Assembly (NCBI RefSeq): GCF_933775445.1
Contig: NC_065873.1
Span: 30,148,501-30,212,500, forward strand
Source: Argentina anserina
Taxonomy: Eukaryota > Streptophyta > Magnoliopsida > Rosales > Rosaceae
DNA length: 64,000 bases
Direction of reading: 5' to 3'
Below the pieces are notes generated by a model that saw only the letters and a list, made by a program, of their open reading frames with translations, did not search any database and had not been told where the DNA came from. The position numbers were made by a program, and so were the translations under genes. Of the stretch, positions 35,124 through 48,574 are shown one piece after another (within the stretch, counting starts at the first letter, position 1; the number at the start of each line of letters is the position of its first letter).

Positions 35124-38100
35124 ACTATCTCTGCTTTTGTTTAACGACTCTGAAGGGAAGAGTGAAAGCCTCAATTAGTTTGTAGTATAATATAAATATA
35201 TTAGTCCTATATGCTAAGCATCTGCTGTTTTTTCAGGCATCTTTCTCCTTTTCTACTTGTCATTCTAAATTCTCCATCAGTCCATCCTAAAACACTACAC
35301 TAAATTTGCGCCGTGCATATAAATTTTTTGTGTGATAACTTTTGTCTAATAGCCTATATTAGTATAATAAATCACAAGTAACTATTACATATTGTTTTTT
35401 GTTGGGGTGTTGGTGCATGCTTTCTAGTTTCAAGGTGGTGCTTCACTGCAGAAGTTTACTCGGATATCTCTTACCAGCCTTTGTCGAAGTATTTTGTGTT
35501 AACTTTGCTAGTTATTCTTGCATGCACTATGCGCCTGTGTAACAGTTGCACTCGAAATTATTTAAGCAATAAGTAGCTACAGTTTAAATCCATAACACTT
35601 TTCTAATTTCTTATTTTATATGGGAATCTGTACAAAAGAAAGAGTGTTGGGAGAACAACTGAATTAGAGTGGGAGATAGTGCCTCTATTTTTTTTCTCAA
35701 ATGTGGTCATTGAGAGTTATTTCAAAAAAAAATTTATTTGGCTTAGAATTTTTTATGTATGGACCAGTATGGTCATTCTCGTATTATCTGCTTGGCCGTT
35801 CCATAAGGCATAAGCCTAAGCTGCTTAATTAATAGAGATAATTGCATGTTCGGTCCGTGGAGTATGCGTACAAGGAAATTGTTATCATAGACTAACCGAG
35901 GTTTGAATTGTTATCATGGAGTGATCGTCTTTGTACTATGAACTAGGGTCATATTAAACCCTAATAATCGTCTTTGTTAGCAAAGCGATGATAATATGTC
36001 AAGACAGGGAGGAGATTAGAAGCCCTAATCAAAGAGTGGTACAACTCCGCATTCAAATATACCAGACCAATAAAGCGATAGCAATGCAGGTTTTACCTTT
36101 GTAACATCAAAGATTAAAGAGTTGCATTTCACATGTGACCTTTAACATGAAAGATAATGCTGATGCAGGAAAATTGTGAATTCTCCTTGATGAACCACCA
36201 CAGTAAGGGTTTTATGAGTCCAGGGATAGGAAAACTGAGGAAAAAGGGATAGAACAACTAGCATCACACTAGTAAGGTTATTATCTAGAACTGAATTACT
36301 TGGGTGCCTGTACCTATAAGGAATGGCGGAGCCACCCATTAATAGTAATGGAACTCTGAGCAAAGTTTCCGCCTGTGATATGAGTTACCACTCCTTGATA
36401 TTACCCCCAAACATCTGATTGCATATTCCAACTGAAACTGAATATTACTACCGAATTTGAAATATACAACTAGCAACATGGTAGGGTTTCTATGCATCCC
36501 AAATACGAAACTTACAAATTTATCAATTATATCTGATACAAAAGACTACCGAGGCATCCATCTGTAGAAAAGTTAATGTTATTCTACAAAAACTAGGATA
36601 AAGAACAGTAACAAAAACCCAGTAAACTCACTTGTTCTGTATTCTAGATTATTTAATTTGGTACAAGGAAAAGTTGTTTTGAATCCTAAGTTGTTAAATC
36701 TTGATTATATCAGCCTACATTTATTTAAACTTTCCCAAACCAGGCTAACCAGCCAAGATGTTCACAAGGTGCATCATTGTGTAAAGAGACCACTCGTATG
36801 CTTCATCAGTTCTTATGCAAATGACAAGATGTTAAGAAAATGGGCTGAGAAACCCTAATGTTAGAGAAATGATGAGAGAAAGGGTAAAGCATCACCTTTG
36901 TATCTTGCAACCATCACTACTAAAAAAAAACCTAATCCTAAACATATTCTCCTCATCATCAGCCACAGAACAACTATGAGAGCAGCTGCTGCACTCGACT
37001 TCAGATCCAAATATTCAGCATGAAGATAAACCCCCAAAAAGAAACAAATCTCATTGTTCAGATCTCAAGATACAAGAAAAGGTGCATTCATTGCATCTCA
37101 TTCTCTAACTGAAGAGAGACATGTTGCTTTACTTTTGCAAGTAATTGTGTTACTAGTTTTGTCATTTCAGGTATCATCGTGAATGTGTGCATGCAGTGTC
37201 ATTATGTAATGTTTTAGACTTTTAAGGGAAGACCTAAACTATACAAATGGCAGGTAATGAATAGTGACAACTACAATCGTATGATTCTGACCTGTTAGGT
37301 TTTCACATATACTGTAACATCAGAAGGATCTGCAACATCATCATATTATAAGATGTAAACAATCAAGTTAAAAATTCAATCAAAGAAAACATTTTGTTAG
37401 TAGGTGATGCTCATGTTATCAGGCAACTATAATTGGTTTAGACAAAGAAAAGAAACAAGGAAGCTTTCGGCAAAGAACTAGCCAATGAATATAGAAATTA
37501 GGTGCAATTGCCATCCTAACATATTTTTAATGGCTTAGAGACATAACAATAGTTGTCTGCGATGGTTTCTAACCATCAATTCTAGTTTCGACCTCTTAAA
37601 CAAAAGATCCAAAGAATTGTAATTAAGTAATTATACTGCAAAGTGTAAAGACAAATTTACAAATATTAAAAACACTCCAGTGTAAAAAAAAAACTAACCC
37701 TAAGCATAGAAGAAAAATAGAAAACACACACACTGACCCCTGCAATGGAAGCCAGGGTGACCAAGAGTCAAAATTCTTGCTCAATGGAGGAACAATATCA
37801 CCGTTTTTTTTCAAATAGATTAAGATACCAGAGGGGTGATTGACTCATTCCATACCAGAAATAATCCCATGGAATCTTTGATAACATGAGTGGACTATAT
37901 AAAATCATACTAATAACAGTTTAAAAAAAAGCAAAAAAAAAAATTACTTGCCACAGATACACCATTCATAATGTAAATACAGCATTGATGTATACATGCT
38001 ACACATGTTTAACTACTGTTAAGCTTGACAAAGTTCCTTCTGTCTCATCCAGTATTCCTCAACTAATCAGTATAATACTAATTTGAAATCATTCATCAAA

Positions 38101-38519
38101 TTATCCTCCTTTACAGTAATCAGAAACCAAAAAGAAGTATAGATTTAACATGAACAGAACGAGGTTGCTTCCACTAGTTCACATTCTCATAAATAAAAAA
38201 GAAACTAAATATAGAATACACTGACCTTATAAATTGCACCAGAACATCCGATACATAACAAGAGAACTGCAGTGCCTGTTACTTCAAAACAAAATTATGA
38301 ATCGAAATATCAAAAGAGCAGAAGACAAACCTCACATCACCCAATAAATTACTAGCACTCAAAAATTCAGTAAATTCTCAATTTCCAGCACTCCATAATA
38401 TATTAGTACACAAACCAATAGATATAAAAGGACCAGCTCTTAATCAAAATCAATTAACATTCTCCCCAAAAGAAATCAACAAGGTTTTCTTTTTTCTTTT
38501 TCGCAATTCAATCTGTTGC
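35124..38519. other. Long interval without a recognised gene
   Basis: AT-rich, with many short runs of A on the plus strand. No conserved protein motif on either strand. The part nearest 38519 is the 3' flank of the small membrane-protein gene; a long 3' UTR or a non-coding transcript cannot be judged from sequence alone. Confidence 0.4.
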
Positions 38520-39140
38520 TTAGTGTGCTTTTCTCCTCTGGGGTTGTTTCTCTCTCTCCGTAGCTAATCTGTATATCCAGTACACCTGATGCGAAAAGAG
38601 AGAAAAAATCAGACATGAGAGCAGAGGCGGATCCAGGATTCAAAAGTTGTCTAGGCTAATTCTAAGGGCACAAATTTTTTTAGAGGTTTGAACTCAATCA
38701 AGGCTATGGAAAAAGTCTTGCGTTACTCAATGCAACGATAGATCGCCCATGAATCACCCAAAATGACAGCCCTATCCAACAAAAAGAGCACATATCATCC
38801 AAAGTTAGAACTAAACTTATATAGCAATATTTGTATCAATTCATGGAACACAACACTAGACGTTATTAATTCATACCCGATCACTTTTCACCATTACATA
38901 CTAAGAACTAGAAGAGTCCATTACCACATAAGAGGAAACATAATAACTCTTGCTAAATTTTAAGATCCAAAGTATCTCATTCAAACCTGTGTGATGAGAG
39001 ACAGAAAGAAGAAACAAAACGGAAGCAAGAAAACAGGAGCATACCAAAGCGAGGACATGAGCTGCTATCAGGAGAACCACGATGAAAGGCACTGCGTCTA
39101 GAATCCATGGCCGTAGAGAGGGCGATTGCTGATTCGCCAT
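38520..39140 (-). CDS. 53-residue one-pass membrane protein (conserved in plants)
   Basis: Two exons (39140-39045 and 38585-38520), joined in phase 0 across a 459-base intron, give 53 residues. MANQQSPSLRPWILDAVPF leads into a single hydrophobic helix (IVVLLIAAHVLALVYWIY), and the tail is strongly basic (RLATEREKQPQRRKAH). It is recognisable as a small plant membrane protein; I recall an Arabidopsis homologue at At5g10745, which would agree with the neighbours. Function and membrane are unknown. It is below most gene-finder length limits and its exon 2 codes only 21 residues, so it is easily missed. Confidence 0.75.
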
Positions 39141-39359
39141 TCCAGACAGTAGACAGAGTGAGTGAAGAGTCAAACTCGTGCAATCAATCAATCAGAAGGT
39201 TTACTCAAAGATACCGTTCTGCTCCGATATGTGAGAATCGTGGAGTGGGGTGGCGGCAACTGGGTCGGATCTGGAATTGGGTCTGGGCCAGTTAAGTCCT
39301 AGATATATTTTCGCTGCAGTCATTACTCATTACTCATTACCCTTCTTCAAATAATGGAC

Positions 39360-39960
39360 CCAAATTCATAATTTTTTGAAAATACATATAATCAATGTAT
39401 TTATTAGATATCAAATTAATATATTTTAAATTTTATTTTTATTAAATTATTATAAATAACTCAATTTTTTAATAATTATATAATCCGTCTTCTTAAATAA
39501 TTTTGTTCTTTTGCTTATAAATTTATAATTAATAATATTTTTTTTCATTAATTGATTTAAAAACTTATTAAATACTAAAATCAACACGACGTTTATAAAA
39601 AAAAATTTATGTACCTTTTTAATGTTGTTTATTTTTTTTAACAATAAAAATAAAAATAATTAAATAATTTTATTTAATTTATTATTCTGAATTAGAGTTT
39701 TTTTCTGAAATAAAATAGATAAATAATGAATTAAAGAAAAAAGAAAATAATAATTTATATTCACTATTTTAAAATAGACATATTGATAATTTTCTTATTT
39801 TTTTTTCATTTTTTATGTCTTTTTAATGATTTCACATATATTTGAAAAAAATAAAATGAACTTAATAAAAAAAAAGTCTAAGTATTATTTAGAAACGTAA
39901 GAATAAAAAGTCATTCATCAAGATATTCTTCGGAGAGTAAAAAACAAAAGAAAGTAAAAT
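39360..39960. repeat. Extremely AT-rich block
   Basis: About 600 bases made almost wholly of A and T with very few G or C, and with no coding frame. It lies between the divergent small membrane-protein and ABC1K genes. It could be a matrix-attachment-type region or eroded repeat; neither is shown. Confidence 0.6.
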
Positions 39961-40126
39961 ACAGAGGCGGTTTGGCGTGGAGGTGTCGAGTTCACTGCAA
40001 ATAAAACGTGGCAGGTATAGGGTGTCCAGGCTCTCCTCCGTGTTAGTGTTTAAAAGAGTTGCTGTGCAAAATCAATAAATCTGATGGGTTCGCGAGCTCC
40101 GCTGCGCTAAATTCAATGCTGTGCCG

Positions 40127-43100
40127 ATGAGGAATGTCTTTGCCACTGTCAAGCGTCACCGCCATGCCACTCTGCTCTCCCAAAGTAAGCTCTCCTGATC
40201 CCTTCAGTTATCTGTTTTTATTTACTATCTGTTCGTTTATTAGAAAATGCAGGAACAACCTAAATAATCCACCCGCTTATTCGCTGTTCGATTTTACATA
40301 ACCCAGAGTCGAACTGTGGGTATGTTATAGTAGTAATTTGAGATAGGACTTGCTAGTTGAAAATAAGGTTTATCTATGTGTGGCTTTGTCCAGCTCTACG
40401 CCATGAACTATATATACGCAAATGCATACCTCTGGAATACAACAAGTATATTGAAATTGGATGGAAACAAGACTGTGGGTCTCCATATTACAGTCTGCAA
40501 CGACATTCGTGAGTATCTTTTCAATACACCTGACAATGATTCATTTTCCTCAACTGTTTTGCTTAATTTATCTCCTCTTATGCAGTTATTCCACTGGTTT
40601 CACCAGCGTGCACGGAGAGACTCCGTCCGCCAAATATGCGAAGTTGAGGAAGGAGTCTCTAGAAAGTGAATTTGGACATGCTCTTGGAGCCAATCGCTCC
40701 AAAAGTTTTTCTGCTGCCTTCCGTTTCGGTCCATTTTTGGCTTTGTATAGAGCAGCTATTATTTCTTTCCATGTGTTGAAGCTCACCATCTGGCAATTTT
40801 TTGTTCAAGACATAAGGAAACGTGCCGTCAAGGTACATTTTATTACTATTGCATATGTTTGTTTAGCTGGGTCTGCTCACCTCAGACAAAATAACTTCTT
40901 CTGGCGAGTCACTTCCGGTATAAGTTTTTGCATATATGTTATTTCAGGGTCATGCTTGACAACTCTTACCCCTCTTCTTAGTGGCTTAATAGCATATGGG
41001 AAACTTTGGATGCTATGCATAACTTTGTAAATGTATTTCATTCTAGTAATAGGTTTATATCTGAATTTTACAGAAACTTTAATGTGATTTATTGCAGTTT
41101 CGTGAAACTCTTATCCGCTTGGGACCTTTCTATGTCAAGGCAAGTTTCTTTATCTGTTGTGAAGTTTTTTATGACCAGTTTAAATAACTTTGTGTGTTCT
41201 GTAGCATCCAGCTGAATGCAACTTATATATGATTTTCTCCTTTCTAATTGCGAATGACAACATGTAACTAATCAACCCGATGATGTTTGAAGTACAGCTC
41301 GGTCAGGCTTTGAGCACCAGGCCAGATATACTACCAACTGTATACTGCCAAGAGCTTGTTAAGTTACAGGTTACTAGATTTTTTTCTCCCAAAGCCCCTT
41401 TGCTAGCAGTAATTTATCAAATTTTAAAGCTTTTTCTGAGGAAAATCTCTTTAATTTTTCTCATCAAAATCTTTACTTCATGTTTCAGGATCAAATACCC
41501 CCATTTCCAACCCATGTAGCTATTAAATCTATTGAATCCCAGCTTGGAGTTAGTGTTTCAGAAATTTTTGCTGATATTAGCCCACAGCCTATTGCTGCAG
41601 CATCCCTAGGGCAAGTCTATAAAGGTTATAGAAGTGCTTTTTATTGATCATACGCGCAATTAGATAGATATCGAGTCTCCTAGAATATGTTTAAATAATG
41701 ACTTCTATAGTTGCTGAATGGTCTGTTTTGCTGTTCAAGTTCACAGCTCACCTGCACTCTGGGGAGCTGGTAGCTGTTAAAGTCCAAAGGCCTGGCATGT
41801 CACTTTCATTGACCCTTGATGCCTTATTATTCCATATGATTGGGGGCCAATTAAAGCGATTTGCCAAGGCCCGCAAAGATCTATTAGTGGCAGTGAATGA
41901 GATGGTGAGAGTTCTAGGTTTTATTTTTCAAAGTCTCCTATATGTCCAAGAATCAAGAGTTGATGATCTTATTCTAGGTGTTATATGAATATAGTAGGTT
42001 TGCATCCATCGCTCACATCTGTACATACCAAGTTGGTTGCCATGATAACTTTAGCACATGTGTCACTTTTACTTGTTATGATTGTTCACGCTAGTAGGAT
42101 CCCTTGCTTTGTGTTTCGATGTTGTCTGTCCACCTTTATGTCTTTTCTTATAGTCAGATTGCTTGACTTGAGAAACATCGTTCTCTCTTGAATGAACAGG
42201 TGAGGCACATGTTTGATGAAATTGATTACATCCTAGAGGCAAAAAATGCTGAACGTTTTGCTTCTCTATATGCTTCACATCCACGTAAGTTTCATCCACA
42301 TGTATCAAGCACAATCTGTTCAGTAGATGTAAAAAAGTGTATATAATGTTCCTCTGCCTGTGTGCTACCTCTTCAATGATGTACACACCACATCTTGGAG
42401 GATAGCTTGCTTGTGGGTATATGCCACAGTGATTTTTTTAGTTCTCTTTTCAAAATATGTATTTGTCTTTTGACCTGTTTGTTACATCTGGCTTTATGGC
42501 TGTTAAATACGTGGTGTCTTCAACTCTTCATGTTATTTGAGAATACTAATTTTAATTAACAAGGTTTAAATTTATTGTATAGGATCTTTAATATAATATG
42601 GGGAGTGATTTTGGCACTCAGAAAAGTGGAGTACAAAGGATTAGGGTGCCAAAATATATGGGAAAGTAGAGTGCCAAAATTAGCGTCCTATAAGATATTG
42701 CTTTAGCTTAATTTGAACAGCTAGTACATCCTGTGATATAATCCTGACATACCTGATGGGACTTCACTTTTAAGAATTTGTTATACATGAGAATTCATCA
42801 AATAATGTGATGTGTGTTTTCTACAAAGGGAGCTGTTATGTCAGTAAAAATTTCTTTCTCATTGACAGGTGACAGGAAAAAGGATTGTCCAACAGCTACA
42901 TCTGGGAAAACTCATAGACATAAAGAGGAAAACTGTATAAAAGTACCAAAAATATATTGGGACCTTACCCGTAGGGCTGTGCTGACAATGGAGTGGATTG
43001 ATGGAATAAAGCTTACAGATGAAATTGGCCTAAAGATGGCCTGTCTGAACAGAAAAGAACTCATTGACCAGGTACTAGGATGATCATTCCACATCTATCT

Positions 43101-46100
43101 GCAGTGTTAATTTTTGTTTCCACTTTCGGCATTGCAGAAATAGAAATAGATTGATAGGGCACTAGCGGAAACTGAATTCAATAATATGATAAAATTTTAA
43201 TTTTCTAGGTTAGACCTCAGGGAACTTAAGATCTGTTGATCTGTTGTGATTATATAAGTAGGCTAGTAAAATAACATTTGGGAACTAGTGGCTGGACAAA
43301 GTTTTGCCTTGCTTGAATGTTGAAGTGTACTTAAAACACTCCTCTAGCAACTACTTATTGAGTTTACATTATATCATATATTTATACTGCAGGTGATAAT
43401 GCTTACATTTCCGTCATCTGTCTTTCTAGGGATTATACTGTTCTTTGAGACAATTGCTGGAGGTGGGATTTTTTCATGCCGATCCACATCCTGGCAATCT
43501 TGTTGCCACTGATAGTGGTGCTCTTGCATATTTTGATTTTGGAATGATGGGGGATATTCCTCGACATTATCGCGTGGGACTTATCCAAGTGGTAAAGCAC
43601 TGTTGAATTATTTGAAGCTTAGGGTTTGAGTCTAGATTATTGTTGTTTATGTAAGACCATAGCTCGAGTTCTGTCCAGAAAAAAATAATATGGATTTGAG
43701 GTTTGGCATTTTATTGGATCCATTCCCATTTTCTCTATCCATTCTTTTACACTACTGAGTTGCATGGGGGGTCTGGGAACAGAAATAGGAAGATGAGCTC
43801 ACTGGTAGAAAGAATCAGGACAATTGGATTGAGTGGCCTATTAAGCTAGTTCTGCTTTAATTGTTTAACGTTGGTGTCTCAGTTTTTTTTTTATTGTTGT
43901 CCTTTACTTCCTAAAACATGTCAATTGCAATTTTGTTTCTTGTTGGCTTAGGATCTCTGTTCCATTCTTAAGACAGTAAACAGTACTTGGATTTCATTTC
44001 CTTGAATGTTTTATTCAACTAGAATAATGTGAATATTATAGTTACAAGCTAGGTTTCCTTGTACCACATGATGTGCAAATTAATGTGTATTTTTTACGTA
44101 CATCCCTTTGGGGAGTTTAAATTCCATAGGAGCTGCCACATCCTGTTGTTTTATGTAGTATGAAATACGTGTGTTATCCACCTTATTTTGTGTAAAGTTT
44201 ATAGCTGTTGGGCTGTGCATTTTTGTGGCTTCTCTCTCTTGTATATGACAGCTATATTTATCTGCCGGATGATTGATATTGATTGGTGACAAGTCTCTGC
44301 TACTTTCAGCTCGTGCACTTTGTTAATCGTGACTCTCTGGGTTTGGCAAATGACTTTCTTTCATTGGGATTTATTCCTGAAGGGGTTGATATGCAATCAG
44401 TTGCAGATGCATTGAAAGCCTCCTTTAGTGACAGGAGCAGACAATCTCAAGATTTTCAGGTTTGTGCTTCAGCACATGTACATATTGATGTAGACCACAC
44501 TATTAGTTAATTGATATCTTCGATTATGTTTCGTATATGTACATTTGATTGCTAGTACCGGTACACACACACACATTAGGTCCATCTGATTTGTTCATTT
44601 TGAGTTAATCTGTATGTACCACGTTTTAGTAGAGATGGCACGTGTGTGACTATGACCTCTGAAAGGGAACCTTATTAGTTGGAGCAAGGGTATTTGTAAA
44701 AAAAAAAAATTATATTTATGTGACTATGACCTCCTGGGGAAGTACATTGCACCTCAGTTTTTCTCTGTTTACACTTTCTGTTTTTTGTAACATCTTTTTG
44801 GGAAAACATTAATTGCAATTTTTAGGTCCCTGTTCAATAGCAACAATTTAGGTGACTACTTAATTATGTAAGCTTGTACATGACAACTTGGTGTGAAATT
44901 TTTGAATATAAATACATGTGTAAGGGTGTGTGTTTTTGTTGATTTGACTAGCATAGTGGCACGGTGGGGTTTTGTTGAACTGTCTTTGGTTTGCTTATCC
45001 CTTTGTCAGACACTTGTTTTAATGAATTTCAGGGAATAATGGACCAACTATATTTTGTTATGTATGAATTTAACTTCTCTCTTCCTCCGGACTATGCCCT
45101 CGTGATAAGGGCTCTGGGATCACTAGAAGGCACGGCCAAAGTTCTGGATCCTGATTTCAAAGTTGTTGAGAGTGCATATCCTTTTGTGATTGGAAGACTT
45201 TTGGCCGATCCAAATCCTGATATGAGAAAAATTTTAAGAGAACTTCTCATATGCAATGATGGATCCATACGGTGGAATAGGCTAGAACGACTGGTAGGTT
45301 GAAATTTTTTTCGTTTTCCTTTGTTAGTTCATGACTATAGAAGCGTTCATTATACAGACGTAATAGGTACTATACCTACATGTATGGAGTTTTAATAGCT
45401 CAGTTGAAGTTAATGTGTCATTGTATCTGTTTCATGGGGAGCCATAGACCAACTTGTTGAACAAAGACTCCACTGTTTTTTCTCAGTGTTGATACAGATG
45501 ACTTAGAACATAGAAGGCCTCTCAAGTTAATAATATTCCTTAAAATATCAATCCAACTCTTATATGACATGTGTTTTCTTCCAGATTGCAGCAATATCTG
45601 AACAGGCTTTTGAGTCTGTTAGAGAGCCCTCTAATTCGGCGGAGAGTACTCCTAATCCTTTAAGAAGGAAATCATTTGACATGCATGCTGTTGTTGCTGC
45701 CACTGAAGATCTTTTGCGATTCATTCTCTCTGAGAAGGGTCGAAGGGTACGTGTATACCTTGTTCGGGATATAATTGGTGCAGCTGATGCTTTTTTTCAG
45801 GATGAAGTTGTCGATTGCATGTTCAATGAGAATCCCGAAGCCAAGAACACTCTCGACTCAGAGGTTCGCACTCTTTTCAAATTATCAGAGCAATTGTATT
45901 ATAACCTTTAGAGTAGGCTTCGGTAACTATAAACAGTAACGCACCATTGAAGCAATAAATGTTGGAATGTAAATTCAGAGTTACACCCAAGCAAGTTCAC
46001 CTTGAGTTAACTCAAAGCTTGTTCATTCGAGTCGCACCCAAATTTGTAGAGGAAAATGCTTTATATATTTATCTGATTACCACATTATTTAATATGCTAA

Positions 46101-46434
46101 GTGTATCACACATGCTAGGTGGAAAATAGTAGAAGCGAGCGGAGGGACGTGGTTACTTATATTTTTATTTGTCATGTTTTTACAGGGACGTACCATGCTT
46201 GTCAGGGTGGTAAATGGATTTCACTATCTCAGTCAAGCTGTGAAGTTAGCCCCAGATGTGTGGACAACAATGCTTATACGCCTGGCGTTTACACCAGAGG
46301 TTCATAAATTTACTTTGGATGTCTTTTCGTCACTAATGATTCATTTTAGTGGACAAATCCCAAAAACTACGTTCGTTTCTCTATCTAAACTTATACACAA
46401 GTTGGTGAAAAACCGCAACTATTTTGAGCCATAA
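40127..46434 (+). CDS. ABC1/ADCK-type atypical kinase (ABC1K, At2g39190-like)
   Basis: Fourteen exons: 40127-40184, 40472-40508, 40586-40832, 41098-41139, 41298-41369, 41489-41624, 41747-41904, 42200-42284, 42869-43071, 43430-43591, 44310-44459, 45033-45293, 45585-45863, 46186-46434. They sum to 712 residues. ABC1 hallmarks: the KxGQ motif across an exon joint (FYVK|LGQALSTRPD), the Ala-rich loop AAASLGQVYKA in place of a normal P-loop, VAVKVQRPG (Lys), FHADPHPGN and FDFGMMGD. Relatives stabilise prenylquinone metabolism in plastids or mitochondria. The family call At2g39190-like is by memory of the long C-terminus (LVRVVNGFHYLSQAVKLAPD). Exon 2 is the least certain: it was chosen because only this 37-base piece keeps frame between exons 1 and 3. 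Intron 4 starts with GC. Confidence 0.88.
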
Positions 46435-47272
46435 AATGATTATAAATATATATATTCTAATGTTTTATCACATCCCGTTTTTCCTACTTTATTTCATTAG
46501 CCTCACTTTATTGTTCTTGTGATTTATTGTCGTGTTTTCTCGCTTTGAAGCAGTTTCAGATTCAGCTTTCAATATGTGGAGAGTAGTTGATACAGTTTTC
46601 CATTTTCAACCGTGTACTGTTGTTGTTAAGCAGCCAAAACTTTTTCTACTTTTTTAGACTGCGAGCAGTAGAAAATTACAACGTTTGGGAATGTTTCTTC
46701 ATTCGGAAAAAGCGATTGGGATTAGGACTGATCTTGTAAAATCTCAACTACTATGGTTATGGAAGAGGACTCGCTCAATTCAGATTTGCAGGTGAACGAC
46801 GATGTCATGTATCGAGACTACTAGCTCTTAAGCGAGGCAGGTCTTTTAAGAGGAAGCCAATGACGTCTTAGGCCTGGCTTTAATCTCTAAAGCTTGAAAA
46901 ATGCTCTAACTATACGATCTCATATAATCTCTGGCTACTTTGAAAGTTTTGTGAATCGAACTTAGGTTGCAGGGTTTCGTACCAGATACTCTGACCAGTG
47001 ACTTTGACCAGTGACAACAGTCACTTGGAGGGGTTGGCTGTAGTTTTTAATTTTTTTAATATTAACTGAAAAAAAAAATTGGAATAGAAACAATTGCAAT
47101 AATGAAGTGAACAACCAAACCCTTGCTCAATAGATGAGGGTTATTAAGCTTTGCCAAGTACAAAAATATCTAAACAAAGAACGAAAAAAAACAATAACAG
47201 AAAAAAAAAAAACAATAGCAATGTCATCTTCATGTAACTTGCTACAATATCAAATTTAGCGTAAGAACATTG
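46435..47272. other. 3' flank of the ABC1K gene
   Basis: Non-coding and AT-rich, with A-runs at 47186-47213. No gene seen. Confidence 0.45.
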
Positions 47273-47858
47273 ATGGAATTGATACACACCACATGCATTT
47301 AGATAGTGATGTGGAATGACGCATTTTCTACATTAAATTAAATTAGTCTTTGTTCGGGAACTATCAATAATTCAATAGCTTGATGCATATTAATCGATAT
47401 CTAAACTTTTATTTGTTACTCAAACATCGAAACATATTCTGAAAGTTGTATAAAAAAAAGTTGCTCAAAATAATCAAAAAGCACAGAGGCCAACACTGAC
47501 TTAATATCAGTTGCAACAAATTAAATCTCCCCTGAAGGTATGTAACCATGTACTAGATAAACTAAATGGAATTGATACACACCACATGCATTTAGATAGT
47601 GATGTGGAATGACGCATTTTCTACATTAAATTAAATTAGTCTTTGTTCGGGAACTATCAATAATTCAATAGCTTGATGCATATTAATCGATATCTAAACT
47701 TTTATTTGTTACTCAAACATCGAAACATATTCTGAAAGTTGTATAAAAAAAAGTTGCTCAAAATAATCAAAAAGCACAGAGGCCAACACTGACTTAATAT
47801 CAGTTGCAACAAATTAAATCTCCCCTGAAGGTATGTAACCATGTACTAGATAAACTAA
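47273..47858. repeat. Perfect 293-bp tandem duplication
   Basis: Copy 1 is 47273-47565 and copy 2 is 47566-47858, head to tail. Read base by base, the two look identical. The unit begins ATGGAATTGATACACACC and ends ACTAGATAAACTAA. It contains no open frame of note. Confidence 0.92.
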
Positions 47859-48130
47859 TTTGCGTTACTAGTTCTCAATCCTACGTATGACTCGCTCCTC
47901 TCCACCACTTTTAGTACCCAACCCAAACAAAGAAATATTTTTGTATCAAAAAAGAATTCAAACAACAGGGCAGATATATCATTTTCTTAAGGGTTCTTTT
48001 CAATAATTTCTCTTTTATTTGTGAGCGCGCCATTCTGTTTATAAGAAATTTTTGCACTAACGCCGTGTATTTGCAAGCACTCAAACAATCAACCATGGTC
48101 AATTCTCTCTTGTTTTATTTATTTACTAAG

Positions 48131-48350
48131 TGATCGAGTAAGATAGATACGAGAATAATAACAATATAATGAAACATAGTTTAATATTTTTATTAATTGA
48201 TAATGAGGCCTATATATATGCATTACATACAGAGTATCCCGAAGAATCATGATTCATATTTCTTACATTAAGGCATAATCTACTATAATAAGGAAATTTA
48301 AATAGGCTAAGACACACACAAAGGTATAATAATAATTCTCCTGGAACACT
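48131..48350. repeat. Direct repeat B, left copy
   Basis: TGATCGAGTA, then GATA.ATACGAGAATAATAACAA, ATGAAACATAG and TTTTATTAATT.ATAATGAG match the sequence starting at 53331. The homology thins out after about 48270 but the motif ATAATAATTCT recurs near the end of both. Possible LTR remnants of one decayed element. Confidence 0.6.
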
Positions 48351-48574
48351 CCCTTTGTGTCGCATGCATAGGTTGCATGGTGCACATAACGTTGTCTCGG
48401 TAAAAATCTTGTTAGACAAAATAAAAACCTCTTGGGTGAAAAACAAAAGCTTGATCGAACGAGAAAAAGAGCACAACACACCATCTACATTTGATAACAT
48501 CATGTGAGGTAGACTCCCCCTGATGTCTACGAAACAACTCATCCTGATTAGTGTCATAATTATGAAGTAGAACT

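Noticed and set aside
35124..35174. Extension of the DUF1336 protein upstream of MCPTKQK
   Set aside because: The frame stays open to 35174 but has no ATG there; related proteins, as I recall, start at MCPTKQK, so 35123 is used.
47273..47858. CRISPR-like or satellite array
   Set aside because: There are only two long identical units without spacers, so it is a simple tandem duplication.
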